From Plazaster borealis (Eukaryota; Echinodermata; Asteroidea; Forcipulatida; Labidiasteridae), in the NCBI GenBank assembly GCA_021014325.1, contig CM037473.1:9627501-9691500 (forward strand): a stretch of DNA of 64,000 bases, given 5' to 3'. This document shows positions 36,301 through 47,790 of the stretch, in pieces. Position 1 is the stretch's first letter. Each line of letters begins with the position of its first letter. A program made the position numbers and the translations under genes. The notes under the pieces are model-generated. The model saw only the letters and a program-made list of their open reading frames with translations, was not told the origin of the DNA and searched no databases.

Positions 36301-39247
36301 CGGAAAAGCACAGAACGAGGGCACACAGAGACGAAGCTGTACTAACCTAAGAGCGCATGTACATAAACAAAAAGTACAAGAGAAAAAAGTTGTCCCAGTT
36401 GCAGTCGTCAAGACGGAAGCTTCCACTGACGACAAGCCTGAGGACGTTGACGTTGGTGGAAACAGAAACAGGAACATTTTGGACATCGATGCCGATTCGA
36501 AAGCAAGGACTGACCCGGTTGCGTTACTAAAACGTGAGAGTAGTTTCGTTTCCTCAACTGAATATCAAACCGATATTAACAGTCGCCGAAGTTACAGTTC
36601 TGTATCAAAGGAGCAAGGTGAAACTTTTCCCCGTGAATCATGCCGAGTTACTGAGCAGTCGTGTCAGATGCCGTCGTCAGCCAATGGCGACTGCCAGCCA
36701 CAGAGTACCGCCTCCTGCCAAACTATCCCCGCATGCAAATTGGCTGAAAATCTTCAGCAAACGACACATGGGTTTTTGAGTAAAGAACGCGTGGAAAAGG
36801 AATCGCTCACATTTTCAGTGTCTTCAGAAAACAGTTTGTCCGATGACGAGTTGAAGGTTCCAGATGCAAATCCCTGCAATAAGAACTCATCAAAACCACA
36901 CATAGAGAGACGAGGAAGTCTCAGTTCTTGCCTGCCGAAGGGTAAGCTTCGCACAGACGAGGTATCTAAAAGCTTTTCGGCCCTATCCTCGAAAGAAAAG
37001 GAGCTTGTTGACGTTGGCAAGACAAACTTGAAGCACACCATGCCCCATCATGAACACAGAGGAGAAATGGTGGAAAAGCATGTGTGTACAGACGTGGCCA
37101 TTACAGAAGAAACATTCCATGTTGTCCCCGAATTTGGAGACAACGCCCGTAGGGAAGTCAAGACAACTGGTCAGCAGCAGGACGATACTTCCCATGATAT
37201 GTCCTCACTAGGTTCCACTGTCGTCGGAACCCCGGTACCTAAACTCACGACGTCCCTCACTAATGTCAATTGTCTCAACACTGAAACTGAGACGGACCTG
37301 TCTGATGAACCAAATAAACTTGTTCTTGATTCGTTCGCCAATACTACGAAAACACAGCACGGGGACTCACAAAGTGTTTGTGACACAAAAATTCCTTCTC
37401 ACAAACTCCTAAGCTTGTCCGATGAGGTATCCAAAGGTATCCCGGGTGATCCGCCCAAAGTTGTGATGCGTTCAAAGGTTCCAGTTAGAAGCTTGGCCGG
37501 TAAAATCCATGAGCCATCCACCAAAAATATCACCAAGCAAACACTTCCACCAGCGTTTCAGAATGACCCCTCGAAAGAAAGTTCCGGGTCTGTTGGACGT
37601 CATCGCCCTGAACAAGAGAAACTGAAATACAGTAAAGTATCCCAAGATGAACCTATTGATCCAACATCTACAGGATGCAAGGTGGATCGAGCCTGTACAA
37701 ACAAAACAAGCAGTAAATTGAAAATAAAAACTAAAAAGGCGGCAAATTCAGCGACTGCCAATTCAGCGACTGCCAAATTGAAAGAGACCTCTGCAAAACG
37801 AGATTCAGATACACCGAAGCCCATCATCGAAGAGAATACACTGTGTCCTAATGGCATCAAAGCAGAGACAGTTTTGTTCGGGCCTGGCTCACAACTCGAA
37901 ACTGTTGACCCAGACACTGACCAGGAATCATCTGAGGTCCACCCAGACCTCGCAATCGGCGTCAAGCTTACCCGAACACCAGTGGATGAAGTCAGGCCAA
38001 GAGTATCCGATCTAGAGATTCAACTACTCAACAAAGAAAACCGACCACCTTCAGAAGCACACACTGAAGGAGAACATGAAACATTTGACGTTGGCGAGAA
38101 GGTGGACAATGTCATTAGTGATACATTGCCAATGATTCAGCGGAATTCTAAAGAAGATTGCACCGCAGCACAAGAAAAGGAATCTCTGCCAGTGGTTGAG
38201 GCAGTTCCCAAAAGGCAGCCAGTTGTAGCTGAGGATACTCAAAACGATCAGCACATGGAGACCTGCGGCAGAGTTATGGACAAGGAAAAGGTTATTTTGA
38301 CAAAGCCTGAAGAAGTTGTTATCACTGATGAAGAAGATAACGTGCAAAACGAAACAAAAAATGGAGTAACTTCAATAGCAACAGACGTGAACATTACTCC
38401 ACAATCTAATTTCAAAAATGAAATGGATAATGAAAAGAATGTCCAAAGAATGACAGAGAGGAGCGAAGTAGACGGAGGGGTGGATATCGAAAAGGGTGAA
38501 TCGCTGACTATGTATGTTCCTCCTCTACCCTGCTCTTCTGCAACACAAGAGTTCACAACAGCTGGTCTATCGCAAGACCGATCGCCATGCCGTTGGAGAA
38601 TCAACCTCGATGCTAACAGGCTCGACCACCTGCTTCAGGTCCAAGACAACCTCTGCGAAGATGGATCAAGGGGTCGCGGAGACTGGAAGGAGCGCCCTGT
38701 CAACTACGTCGATCCAAATGTCCCCCTTGAAGACATGCTAACCAAGTACTTCACGGACCACACTCCACTGGATTCAGCCTTCCGTGCCATTAATATTATC
38801 AACTCTTACTCCAGCTCAATCAGCTACAACTCTCATCATGCCCAGGAACGTGTAGTTGAAGCTCTACAGAGCATCAAGCAGGAAGAGGTTTACAAGCACG
38901 CCGTCATCTGCCCACTGGCGAGCCAGTGTGCAAACGCCACCCGTGAGTTTGGCGAGTCCTTGTACAAGGCTTTCCGGAGGTTCTCAAACCGGTCGAGGGC
39001 TGCGCAGGAGGCGATGATCGAGTACTACAGAGCCCTAGCCGAGGGTGAAATCACATCCCCAGAGATGGTGAAGCAGATCAAACGCGACGGGAGGAAGTTA
39101 TACATGGTTTGGGAAGGAGGTCGATATGTCACGAGGTACGCCGAGGATGACGAGTGCACCGGCAGTAGTGACGAAACCATAGCAGATGATGATACTACCG
39201 GCTCATCACTGACGCACAATCACAATCCTGCTTCGGATCGAGAGTAG
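33361..39247 (+). CDS. Long, mostly disordered protein of unknown function
   Basis: Proposed exons, all phase 0: 33361-33453 (ATG start; donor GTAGGT), 35308-35400 (acceptor TTTCCAG) and 35930-39247 (acceptor CTATTCAG), giving 1167 residues. The last exon is certain from its 3.3-kb open frame and gene-like composition; the upstream two are supported by phase and splice signals only, and the start could instead be ATG 35386. Residues ~60-960 are rich in Ser, Thr, Lys, Glu and Pro with no fold I recognise. A small internal duplication (ANSAT twice) lies near 37743. The last ~200 residues look folded and helical, from SPCRWRINLDANRLDHLLQV, through VPLEDMLTKYFTDHTPLDSA and a Cys pair, to GGRYVTRYAEDDE. 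The tail is acidic. I do not recognise the family. Confidence 0.7.
34099..34360 (-). mobile_element. Non-LTR retrotransposon ORF2 C-terminal fragment
   Basis: The minus-strand translation contains RAGHISHRTDNRWSSSC, resembling the tail of LINE polymerases (G-H-I-x-R-R-x-D-N-R-W). A second, more decayed copy is at 18183. It lies in the first proposed intron of the disordered-protein gene. Confidence 0.6.
34397..34572 (+). repeat. Tandem repeat next to the LINE fragment
   Basis: GGTCTGTTCCCTTTTATCCA recurs at ~34398, 34431 and 34508, and GTAATCTTTAACAT at ~34474 and 34555. Possibly the terminal part of the same element. Confidence 0.75.
34723..34873. mobile_element. Palindromic MITE, GGCCCTTTTCRAA family
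   Basis: GCCCTTTTCAAAACCGCGGC is mirrored by GGTTTCGAAAAGGGC at the right. Third copy of the family, in an intron. Confidence 0.8.
34942..35206 (+). mobile_element. TTAA-flanked MITE, right half shortened
   Basis: TTAAAGGCAGCGTATCCCTT, hairpin arms GAGAAAGGCTTCAGGCATG, then a shortened right end finishing CCTTGCCTTTAA. It ends about 100 bp before the exon at 35308. Confidence 0.75.
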
Positions 39248-40307
39248 GCCGCCATTTTATCGACCCTTGCTGTCGGATCGGAATACTCTGCACTGTCGAT
39301 CACTAAGCTATGTTCTATGCTGTTAGGCAATGGACGTTGGTTGCAACGACATCGTTGGAGACTAGGAGTTTTTTTGGCGTTTCTCGGTTGTAGCCACTCA
39401 CTCAAAGCCGTTCATTCGGACACGTTGTCATAGGGAAATCCGTCCCGGAGATTCTGTCCCCCTTAATGGGAAATTAATTATCATGGGCTGAAGGAGGTTG
39501 ACTCTAAAGAGAGCACTATCGGAATAAATTTGTACACAGTTCGCCGTATGGGGGGACAGAATATCCAGAGGACAGAATCTCCTGCCAAAAAGGCTTTCGT
39601 TTGAATCTTTGTTGTTCATTGTTTACTTTGTATTAATGCGTGTCATGGAACGCATAACAGAAAAGAAGAAAAACATTACTTCGTAGTTTATGTCATTCCT
39701 ATGTTTAAATCCAGTATCAATGTTTAAATCACGATTTAAATTGATCTCTAAACTTTATTCTGTTATAATTTTTCAAAAACCTTAGGTTCTCCTTAGTCGA
39801 TCTATTGTTTTTCAATCAACTTAGTTCCCTCTGAAAGTATAGTTTTTGGTTATGACAAAAAAAAACCACCGTTTGCAGTTAACAAAGTGAATGGTCAATT
39901 GAAAATACATTTAAATTAAAACACGCAAAAGTATCGAAAATAAAACCCAAATGGTGTGATTTTCCGGTTCCTCTTTTGCGTCGATATCGGCCGAAAAAAG
40001 ACCACCCCCTCATGTGCCGAACGAAAAATGACAGCCAACCAAAGATTCCCATTGACGCCGTCAGAACACCCCAAACTTTCAACAACATGCTGTTAAATTG
40101 TTTTTTTCAAAATTCAAATCAGTGGCCACTTACTTGACAAGACTAGCAATATAAGACAAGTAAGACTCTTTGAGAGAAGAAGCTGCAAGTAGAGCACTAC
40201 CGTACAGTACCCCGAACCCCCCCCCCCCTTCCCCTCCCGAACGAACGCCGGCGAACGTGCTTTTTAAATAGCGCCCTCAACCGGTACACATTAAAATAAT
40301 ATCCAAC
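39248..40307. other. 3' UTR, then TIMM22 upstream region
   Basis: An AATAAA at 39524 is a candidate poly(A) signal for the plus-strand gene ending at 39247. A 69-codon minus-strand frame at 39879-40088 begins with a hydrophobic stretch (VWGVLTASMGIFGWLSFF) and lies 219 bp from the TIMM22 start, head-to-head; it may be a small membrane protein or chance. A 10-C run and GC-rich tract at 40218-40260 precede TIMM22. Confidence 0.35.
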
Positions 40308-43300
40308 ATGGCGACTTACAGCGGCGGCAACATGGATGACGATACCAAGCCAAATTTCGACCCAAATTTCGACCCAAACAACGCAGAAATGTCCCCTGTG
40401 AATATCGTGGGAATGATGGATTCTCTCATCGGACCAAACAAGAAGAAACACAACGAAGGGACGAGGCATTTCGGATTGCCACAGGCGCCCAAAACACGGG
40501 AGGAACTCACGGTAGAGCGCGCAATGGAGAGTTGTACATTCAAGACGGTCATGAGTTGTGTGCTTGGTAAGTCGGTGTATTTTACTGGGTAGTATTTCAC
40601 AGTCAGTGAAAATTCAAGCTGTGACCTACATAAAGTTTGGAAGGTCAGCTTTAAATTAGTGTATGCCTTGATCGGGAGTCATTGCTGTAATTTTTTCTAG
40701 ACATCATATTAGGCCTAACACTGATTAACGCTAGGCAATTTCTATTTTCTAACTTTTATACTAACTAGTAATATGAAAAAAGTGTTTTTTAGCTTTAAGT
40801 TTAATAAAACTAAAAAGTAAGGCCAGGGAAATATTTCCGTATCCGACTGCCACTTTTTCACTCATCATTGTTAGTGTTACACAACTAAACAAAAGCATTC
40901 TTTTGATCAAATAAGATACTATTTTATTTGATTGAATGAAGAAGTGGCAGTAGTCGGATACGGATATTTTACCAAAGACAAAGTAAAACCCTTCACCTGT
41001 TCACAGTAGGCCTACATGTCAATTGTCATTGCATTATTTTGAAAGGTATGTTTTTGTAATAAATGTTGTGTACTCTGCCAACAAATTTGTTCAAAAATTT
41101 TAAAAACTTTAAGTTTCCATACCTATTGTGAGACCAAGCCAAATAACACTGTGACAAATGTCAAACTTCGGATGTCGGACACTTCGTACCTTTGCCACTT
41201 CGTACCCTGGACACTTCGTACCTTCGGGACACTTCGTACCATAACCAAATTGGTCACTTCGTACCGTGGGTTGGGTATGAAGTGACCATCAGCTGAGTCA
41301 CTTCGTACCTTTAGCCGAGTCACTTCGTACCTTCAGTAAAATGGGTATTTCCTTAATAAGATAATGTTCGTTGAGATACAACATAATAATTAATGAATTT
41401 TCATTTTGTTTAATTATGTGAATGTCCTTTTTAATGTGAAATGTTATTGCTTTTTATTGTATAAAAATATCTTTAAAATACCTTTATTTTGTCCGTATTT
41501 TGTTAACCCTATATTTTTGTTTTTATGTTCTCATTTTCTCGGCACGTAAATAATGATATTGAATACTTTTCAGCTTTAACTTTTAAATGATTTTTAAATG
41601 TTTCATTACACTGATTGTTTTAGAAATTGGTTTTTATAAAATTGATCTAAAAATAAGTGGGTTTTTTTGCTCATCACTATCAGTCAACAAATAAACCACA
41701 TTTGGGTTTGATTCGTTTTTAAATCCAGAAACGATGCAGAAATCCTGAAGGTACGAAGTGTCTTGTGAGAAGGTACGAAGTGTCTTGTAAGAAGGTACGA
41801 AGTGTCCAAGGTACGAAGTGTCCAAAGTCACTTCGTACCTTGCAAAAGGTACGAAGTGGCAAAGGTACGAAGTGTCCTGACACCCAAACTTCCCTGGGTT
41901 GATTCTTTGATTCTTGAAAAAATTACATAAAATAACCACCTCTCTAGGAATTCTCATATAGGTATTGTACGGCAAATCTCTTAGTCTTAGCCAAGGGCTA
42001 TAAAGCCACTCCTGGCTGAAGTCGTCATGTCTTCCAAATGGGTGGAATTTGGGTCTATATCTGATGGTTTAGACCATTTGAAAGGGATTGTGTTCACTTC
42101 CCAAAAATATGATATTATTATAAAAACGTACTGTTTGAAAAAGGATGTTTGTGTCGGCAGTGTGCGCGTAGAGTCCCATATGGTGCTCTGCTTTACACAT
42201 AGTGTATAAAAAGGTTAACAAGTGTCGGGGAATGTCTGTTTTGATTTGCGCTTTGTTTTTTTAGTGCACATTTGGTTAATCTTTTTATAATTTTGTGCTT
42301 TACTTTGATTTGAAGGGTTTGCTCTGGGAGCTGCCATTGGGTTGTTTGCTGCAAGTGTTGACCCTGTCGACCCTGACCAAGCAGCCAAGACAAAAGCCAG
42401 GGACGTCCTGAAAGACATGGGCAAGCGAAGTGTCTTCCATGCAAAGAATTTTGCCCTTATCGGCGCTATGTTTGCAGGGACAGAGTGTGTTATAGAATCA
42501 GTAAGTTGGGTTCAACTTCTGTGTTTAAATGTACAATGTAGTTCCGATGGAATGGACTCTCTGGGGTTTTCTTCCCACGTCTAAATCTTCCTTTCTTGTC
42601 TTCTCTCCATTGGGTTCTTAGCTAGTATAGTGAGAATTATGGTGGTCGGGTTGGTATAGTGGTATCTTTCCTCGCCCGCCACTTCTAGGACCCCGGTTTC
42701 TAATCACGCCGGGGTCACTACGTGGATTGGGTTTTCAGTCCCTACCTGATAGCATGGGTTTTCCCTGGAATAATTCTCTGGGGTTTTCCTCTCACAACTA
42801 AAACTGAAATTTCCTTCCTTGTCTTCTGCCTATTGAGTTATTGATGATTATAGTGATTAAGTTTGCGTTTCTGAGAGTCCTTGGCTTCACAACCAGAATA
42901 AATTAAAAAACTAAGTTCACTTTTCTGAGAATCCTTGGCCCATAACCAGAGGTAATAAATGAAATGAAATGAAATGAAATGAAATGACATTCACAAACAG
43001 ATCCACATTGACTAATGAGCCTTTAACGGGCATTTTGATCTAAAATAGTATTTGTTCTATCTTTTTGACTTTAGTATCGAGGTCAGAGTGACTGGAAGAA
43101 CAGTCCCATGGCAGGCTGTGTTACAGGTGGACTTATAGGATACAGAGGTATGATAAATTGATGATATTTTATATGGATATAAATGATGAGAGACTTTTGG
43201 GGACACTAGAATGGCAGCAGACATAATCCATTGTTTACTGCCAGTACATTTGCTGCCACCTAGCATTTTAACCCTTTAGAGACCATTCATTTCTGTGTAT

Positions 43301-45858
43301 TACACAATCATCACCATACGCCAAGACATGGTTTTGTTGTTGATCTTTTGAAACAATTTTTTCTTGTAAACGTGTCTGAAAAAATTCATATATACCAGAA
43401 ATTTTGTTTTGTTTTTAGAAACATAGATACTACACTGTACAAGGGAAACATTGGAAAATGTCACTTCAGGTCATGACCTTTACTTTGACCTTTTTAGTTG
43501 AGTGGAAGTGGATTAGATCTTGCAGCAGTTTATGGCCGCTATGGGCATTTTGGTACAAGCCGTTTGCGGCCGCTATGGTCTCTAAAGGCTTAAAGGTATT
43601 ATACAGTGTATACAGGATTGGTAAGGATAAAAAGCATTGTTTAATTTTAGTCTGAAAGCTTACAGATTATGACGTTCATACTAGAACCATTTTTGTTTCC
43701 TGTGAAATATATTTTCTCCGAAATGAAGTCATATTCGAGAAAACTGTATATGAAAACCTAAAAAATGCAACAGCAGATTTGTTTGTTACAACTGAAATTA
43801 AGGACAATGTGTTTGCATGCTGAAAATTGTGCATGGTTTTTCACAGTTTTCTCCTGACTCACACAACGGATTAATGTTCACAGGTTTATTATTATATGTG
43901 TGTGGTTGATCACACAAAACATGAACACTGTATGCGACTTTTTTTTTGTCAGCTCTACCAATCATGTATAGGCCTAATACATGTCCCCTATTTGCATCAG
44001 TGATAAAGAATACTATTTTGGATTTACCCCCACAACAAATGTTTGTAACCAATACTCAGTGCTTTCCAAGTCCTGTGGGAAAAAACCACACAGGCTACAC
44101 AGCTGGGATTGAAATACAGTCCTATTTCTTCAGAGACATACAGACCCTTTGACATACCATCAGTGAGGAAGGGAAATGTCAAATTCAACTTTGCGATGTG
44201 CTCATTTCCCAATAGATGAGGACAGTGGGGACAAAATTAAAAATCTCTAACCTCAGGTTAAAATGGTGTAAATTGCCATTGCATTCGATACCCTTCCAGT
44301 GCAAAATTTGTCAACAGCCAAAACATCCGATGACATAATTCTGAATAAAATGGGTCTGTACATTTTCGTACGGGGATGTTTTGGTTCATTCCTGACTTTT
44401 TCAGAGTGAAATTTGAAACATGAAGTCATTGGATATCAACAACTAATGGGTCTTTACATTCCATGGAGGAATATTTCGTAAGTCAAAATGTCAAATTCAT
44501 GGTCGTTTTGATTGATTATCATTGAAAGTCAGGAATGAACCAAAACGTCCCCGAACATAAATGTACAGAACCATTATTCTCAGAATGATGTCATTGGAAG
44601 ATGTCATAGGAAATTTTGAATGTTGACATTTTTTTCACTGGAACTTGAAAGGGTATCGAATACAATGGCAATTTACACCTTGAGACTTTGAGTAATTTTT
44701 CCCTACTCTTATGAGGACTCTATCTATTGGAAAATGAGTACATCACAAAATTGAATTGGTCGTTTCCCTTCCTCTTTAATCATTGTCATCAACCAGTGGG
44801 AGTGTCATAGCCGAGTGGTCCACTGCACCAGACTCAAGCTCTGGTGTTCAGTGTCGGAGTGTGGGTTCAGGTCCTGGTAATGGCACTTGTGTCCTTCTAA
44901 GCTAGAAACTCCACCATGTACATGTAGTTGCTTCTCCCTTCCGATGGGACATAAACCGCAGGTCCCGTTTGCTGTGTAATGCATGTAAAAGAACCCAGTT
45001 CACTTACCATTTGATAAGGGATTTTTCCCGGTGTTTCTGGCTATCTGTCTGCAGATTGCGCCGTATCACCTTGCAAAACCCTTACAAGGTACTGAATAAA
45101 TAGGTCTCATAATTCAAACATTGTAGCTCTGCATACCAACCATAAAAGATATAACCGCTTTCATACACCCGTGCAGTTGTGATTAAAGCGCTGTATTAAG
45201 AATTTCCGTATGGGTGCTTCTGAAGGTAGATTTTGCTGATTTGAATTATTAGCAACCTGTCCGCCCCTTTTAGTTGCCGGTGGAGTTGAGATGGTTTCAG
45301 GAAAGCTTAGGGCCCCATAAACAGGGGTGTAAGAGAGGGCCTAATTGGCCTGAAAAAGCATAAAACAGATAAATGTTATCATTATTAATGTTTTGTGTAA
45401 AAAAAAAGGCCAGTGATATTCCAAAATTTTCCCTAAGTTTAGGATTTTACCATAGAGTTATATAATAGAATTGGAGGGCATACAAAACCATTTGACACTG
45501 CCCGACCAGAACCATTTTCGGCCATCGAGATTCGAGATAATGGTGCTGACCATAGTATATAACACAGGTCACGCACAAGTTCACAAAACCAATATTTTGT
45601 AAGTGGACATCTGTAATTAAACCTATGGGGATTTTATGCCCATGACGGGTCAGCAGAGTGACATAACGAGTGCTCCCTCTAGTTTCTATTATATAACTTT
45701 ATGGATTTACACTGATCTGCTCTTGCCTGTGAAAGCAGTCTTTCATACCGTCTCCATTTTGCTCTCATTTGACAGCTGGACTCAAGCCTGGTGTTGCTGG
45801 ATGTGTAGGATTTGCCGCATTCTCTGCAGCTATTGACCACTACTTCCATTTGCATTGA
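40308..45858 (+). CDS. TIMM22: Mitochondrial import inner membrane translocase subunit Tim22
   Basis: Four exons with matching phases: 40308-40566, 42316-42500, 43075-43147 and 45776-45858, totalling 600 nt or 199 residues (human is 194). Tim22 is the channel subunit of the TIM22 complex that inserts carrier proteins and Tim17/22/23-family proteins into the inner membrane. Seen: a polar N-terminus with a duplicated NFDP, a conserved CTFKTVMSCVLGFALGAAIG helix across exons 1-2, KNFALIGAMFAGTECVIES, then RGQSDWKNSPMAGCVTGG and GLIGYRG, and a last Gly-rich helix (GLKPGVAGCVGFAAFSAAI). The Cys of ESCTF and of GCVTGG correspond to the disulfide pair described for Tim22. Introns carry a SINE, fold-back elements and MITEs. 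The start is the only ATG before the conserved region, after CCAAC. No clear poly(A) signal was found. Confidence 0.96.
40824..40975. mobile_element. Short MITE with GTATCCGACTGCCACTT inverted ends
   Basis: ATTTCCGTATCCGACTGCCA (~40832) is mirrored by TGGCAGTAGTCGGATACGGA (~40944). Related ends occur at 54320 and around 54676-55447. In TIMM22 intron 1. Confidence 0.75.
41170..41884. mobile_element. 715-bp DNA transposon with clustered CACTTCGTACC repeats
   Basis: CACTTCGTACC occurs seven times near the left end (41180-41335), mostly one way round, and its complement six times near the right end (41745-41875). The termini GGATGTCGGACACTTCG and, on the other strand, GGTGTCAGGACACTTCG form an inverted repeat continuing about 35 bp. 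The 8-bp CAAACTTC flanks both sides (41162-41169 and 41885-41892), a target-duplication length typical of hAT elements. The interior is AT-rich and non-coding. In TIMM22 intron 1. Confidence 0.85.
42640..42985 (+). mobile_element. tRNA-derived SINE with AAATG tail
   Basis: A tRNA-like head (GGTCGGGTTGGTATAGTGGT box A; a degraded box B GGTTTCTAATC) is followed by a body repeating CTGGGGTTTTC...TTCCTT words and ends in (GAAAT)n at 42957-42985. A fragment of the same body lies just upstream at 42545-42615. In TIMM22 intron 2. Confidence 0.7.
43590..43978 (+). mobile_element. TTAA-flanked MITE, third family
   Basis: TTAAAGGTATTATACAGTGT, TTAATTTTAGTCTGAAAGCT, GGTTGATCACACAAAACATG and CTACCAATCATGTATAGG match the copy at 29696. 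In TIMM22 intron 3. Confidence 0.75.
44054..44150 (-). mobile_element. Fragment of a tRNA-related SINE
   Basis: CAGTGCTTTCCAAGTCCTGT and AACCACACAGGC match the 3' part of the SINE better preserved at 58525-58655. Confidence 0.45.
44158..44780. mobile_element. Fold-back element with ~300-bp arms
   Basis: The left arm reads AGGAAGGGAAATG, TGTGCTCATTTCCCAATAGA, GTGTAAATTGCCATTGCATT, ATTCGATACCCTT. The right arm repeats these in reverse complement, ending with CGTTTCCCTTCCTCTTT. The arms are diverged and the whole unit is almost all inverted repeat. No coding capacity. In TIMM22 intron 3, directly before a SINE. Confidence 0.8.
44800..45210 (+). mobile_element. tRNA-derived Deu-type SINE, diverged
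   Basis: Head with CATAGCCGAGTGGTCCACTG and GGGTTCAGGTCCTGG, then TTCCGATGGGACATAAACCG, GTAAAAGAACCCAG and CCCGGTGTTTCTGG in the order seen in the 51443 copy. The tail GCGCTGTATTAAGAA is degraded. In TIMM22 intron 3. Confidence 0.8.
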
Positions 45859-46399
45859 CGACAAGAATCCAGTAAAAAACTTTTGAACTTTGTTTTTATG
45901 TTAGTAAGAAGAGGGGCTCTTACGCCGTGCGAACTTCACCATCCACCAAGAACTGAACTCAACCAAGATGCAAGGTGTGATGCAAGGTCTGTGTAGACTG
46001 AAGAGAAAATCTCACCACACTCGCGGTATACAAGCTGACTGTTATTTCATTTTTATTTTTACTCCAACACTGATGTGTGATGAGCACTGTATAAAAAGAG
46101 TGACCTTGTACATTCTAGGGCCTCTCTGGCAGGCGAGATACTACACTGGTCTTTTACATTTTGTGTCATACATGTAATTTCCACTTAAATTCAAGTATGA
46201 AAATTACAGCTATACAAGTTTTGAGATGTGCCCACTTTCTTCATATCAAAAGTTGATAAAAATCAGACAGTGCAATCTCAACAAAATATTATATTTTATG
46301 TGTTCTTCCATTGGGCTGTGTACAAATCATGGCTGCAGGAAGTCCAGGCTCTGTGGCTCTTTCTTAAACAAGTGATGTTACAGGTTTACTTGGTCTATA
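45859..46399. other. TIMM22 3' UTR and flank
   Basis: No repeat or exon recognised. A canonical AATAAA was not seen. Confidence 0.4.
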
Positions 46400-47115
46400 C
46401 ATGGTGCTTTCAGAGTCCAGCGGGGAAACAAAGTTACATGCTACTCAGGTGGAATTCAAACTGAGGACCCTTGTATTCTAGGGCAGGGCCCAATTTCATA
46501 GAGCTGCTTAAAGACACTGGACACTATTGGTAATTGTCAAAGACCAGTCTTCTCACTTGGTGTATCTCAACATATGCATAAAATAACAAACCTGTGAAAA
46601 TTTGAGCTCAATTGGTCATCGAAGTTGCGAGATAATAATGCAAGAAAAAACACCCTTGTCACACGAAGTTGTGTGCTTTCAGATGCTTGATTTCGAGACC
46701 TCAAAATCTAATTCCGAGGTCTCAAAATCAAATTCGTGGAAAATTACTTCTTTCTCGAAAACAACGTTACTTCAGAGGGAGCCGTTTCTCACAATGTTTT
46801 ATACTATCAACAGCTCCCCATTACTCGTTACCAAGTAAGGTTTTATGCCAATAATTATTTTGAGTAATTACCAATAGTGTCCACTGCCTTTAAGTAGAAA
46901 ATATTGTTTAAACATTTTCTGCTTAGCAAAAATAAGCAGGATACCAGTCACAGATTGTACATATGACATGGTATTTTGGCTGGTAACCTTATTCTGCTAG
47001 GCATAATTTTATTGTGCTTAGCTACTTTTTGTGCTTAAGCAGCTCTATGAAATTAGGCCCAGATGTCTTAACTGCCAGACCACCAGCCTGCTGAGTAACA
47101 AGAAACCAGTTTGAA
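46400..47115. mobile_element. Triple nested insertion: MITE in MITE in SINE
   Basis: A tRNA-related SINE (minus; 46400-46486 and 47060-47115) is split by a palindromic MITE (46487-47059) that begins GGCCCAATTTCATAGAGCTG and ends with its complement. That MITE is split by a TTAA-type MITE (46508-46893, GTGGACACTATTGG subfamily, reversed). Each junction is supported by an uninterrupted copy in this window: the SINE at 58525-58655 and the palindromic MITE at 50375-50576. Confidence 0.9.
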
Positions 47116-47254
47116 TCCTGTAATTAATAGTTGGTAACATAAACAGTTTATGTGATATCGTTCCTTTGAAAGATATGCTCAGTTTGTTTTATTGCCATTC
47201 ACGCTATAGTAAACATACAGGATTGTCAGAAATTTAGAGGTTGAGTGTTTGAGC

Positions 47255-47625
47255 TTTGAAGGCATCGTTCATGATTGGTAATTGGAGCCTATTGTTTGTT
47301 TCAAACCTATATAGTTGTAGATATATACCATAAAACTAACCTGTGAAAATTTCATTTCAAAAGGTGTTAAGGTTTTTGAGATATTGCCGAAAATCTGGAG
47401 CGGTTATGTCCACGCAGGAAGAATAATCTTAACGCTTCTCAGATTCAAATGTTTTGGGGGATAAAAAGTGATATATTTTTCCATAACCGCAGTACTTCGA
47501 AGTGAAAAGTTTCTCAAAATGCATTACATGTATGTATACTATCCAAAGCTGCTGTACTTCATACCAAGTAAGTTTTTATTGTCATTGATTATCAGAGTCA
47601 TTACCAAAGTGTATGATGCCTTTAA
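47255..47625 (+). mobile_element. TTAA-type MITE, second family
   Basis: AAGGCATCGTTCATGATTGG, AAAATCTGGAGCGGTTATGT, ATAACCGCAGTACTTCGAAG and TTAA at 47622. The left TTAA has mutated to TTGA. Confidence 0.8.
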
Positions 47626-47669
47626 CCCATCAGAGACCATTAATTTCTTTGAAATCATCACAATGATGG

Positions 47670-47790
47670 CATATCTAGGCTGAGGGGCCAAACGCACTGG
47701 ACTCAAGCTCTTGTGTTTCTGTTCAGCAGAGTGTGGGTCCAAGTCCCGCTCTTGATACTTGTGTCCTGTTCTACATGTAGGCGCAAAAAA
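47670..47790 (+). mobile_element. Head fragment of a Deu-type SINE
   Basis: GGACTCAAGCTCTTGTGTTTCTG... and GAGTGTGGGTCCAAGTCCCG match the tRNA-like head of the 51443 copy, which is truncated soon after CTTGTGTCC. Confidence 0.6.

Noticed and set aside
36280..39219. Several opposite-strand frames within the 33361-39247 gene
   Set aside because: They are shadows of the long plus-strand frame.
40316..40600. Minus-strand frame over TIMM22 exon 1
   Set aside because: Antisense shadow of a confirmed exon.
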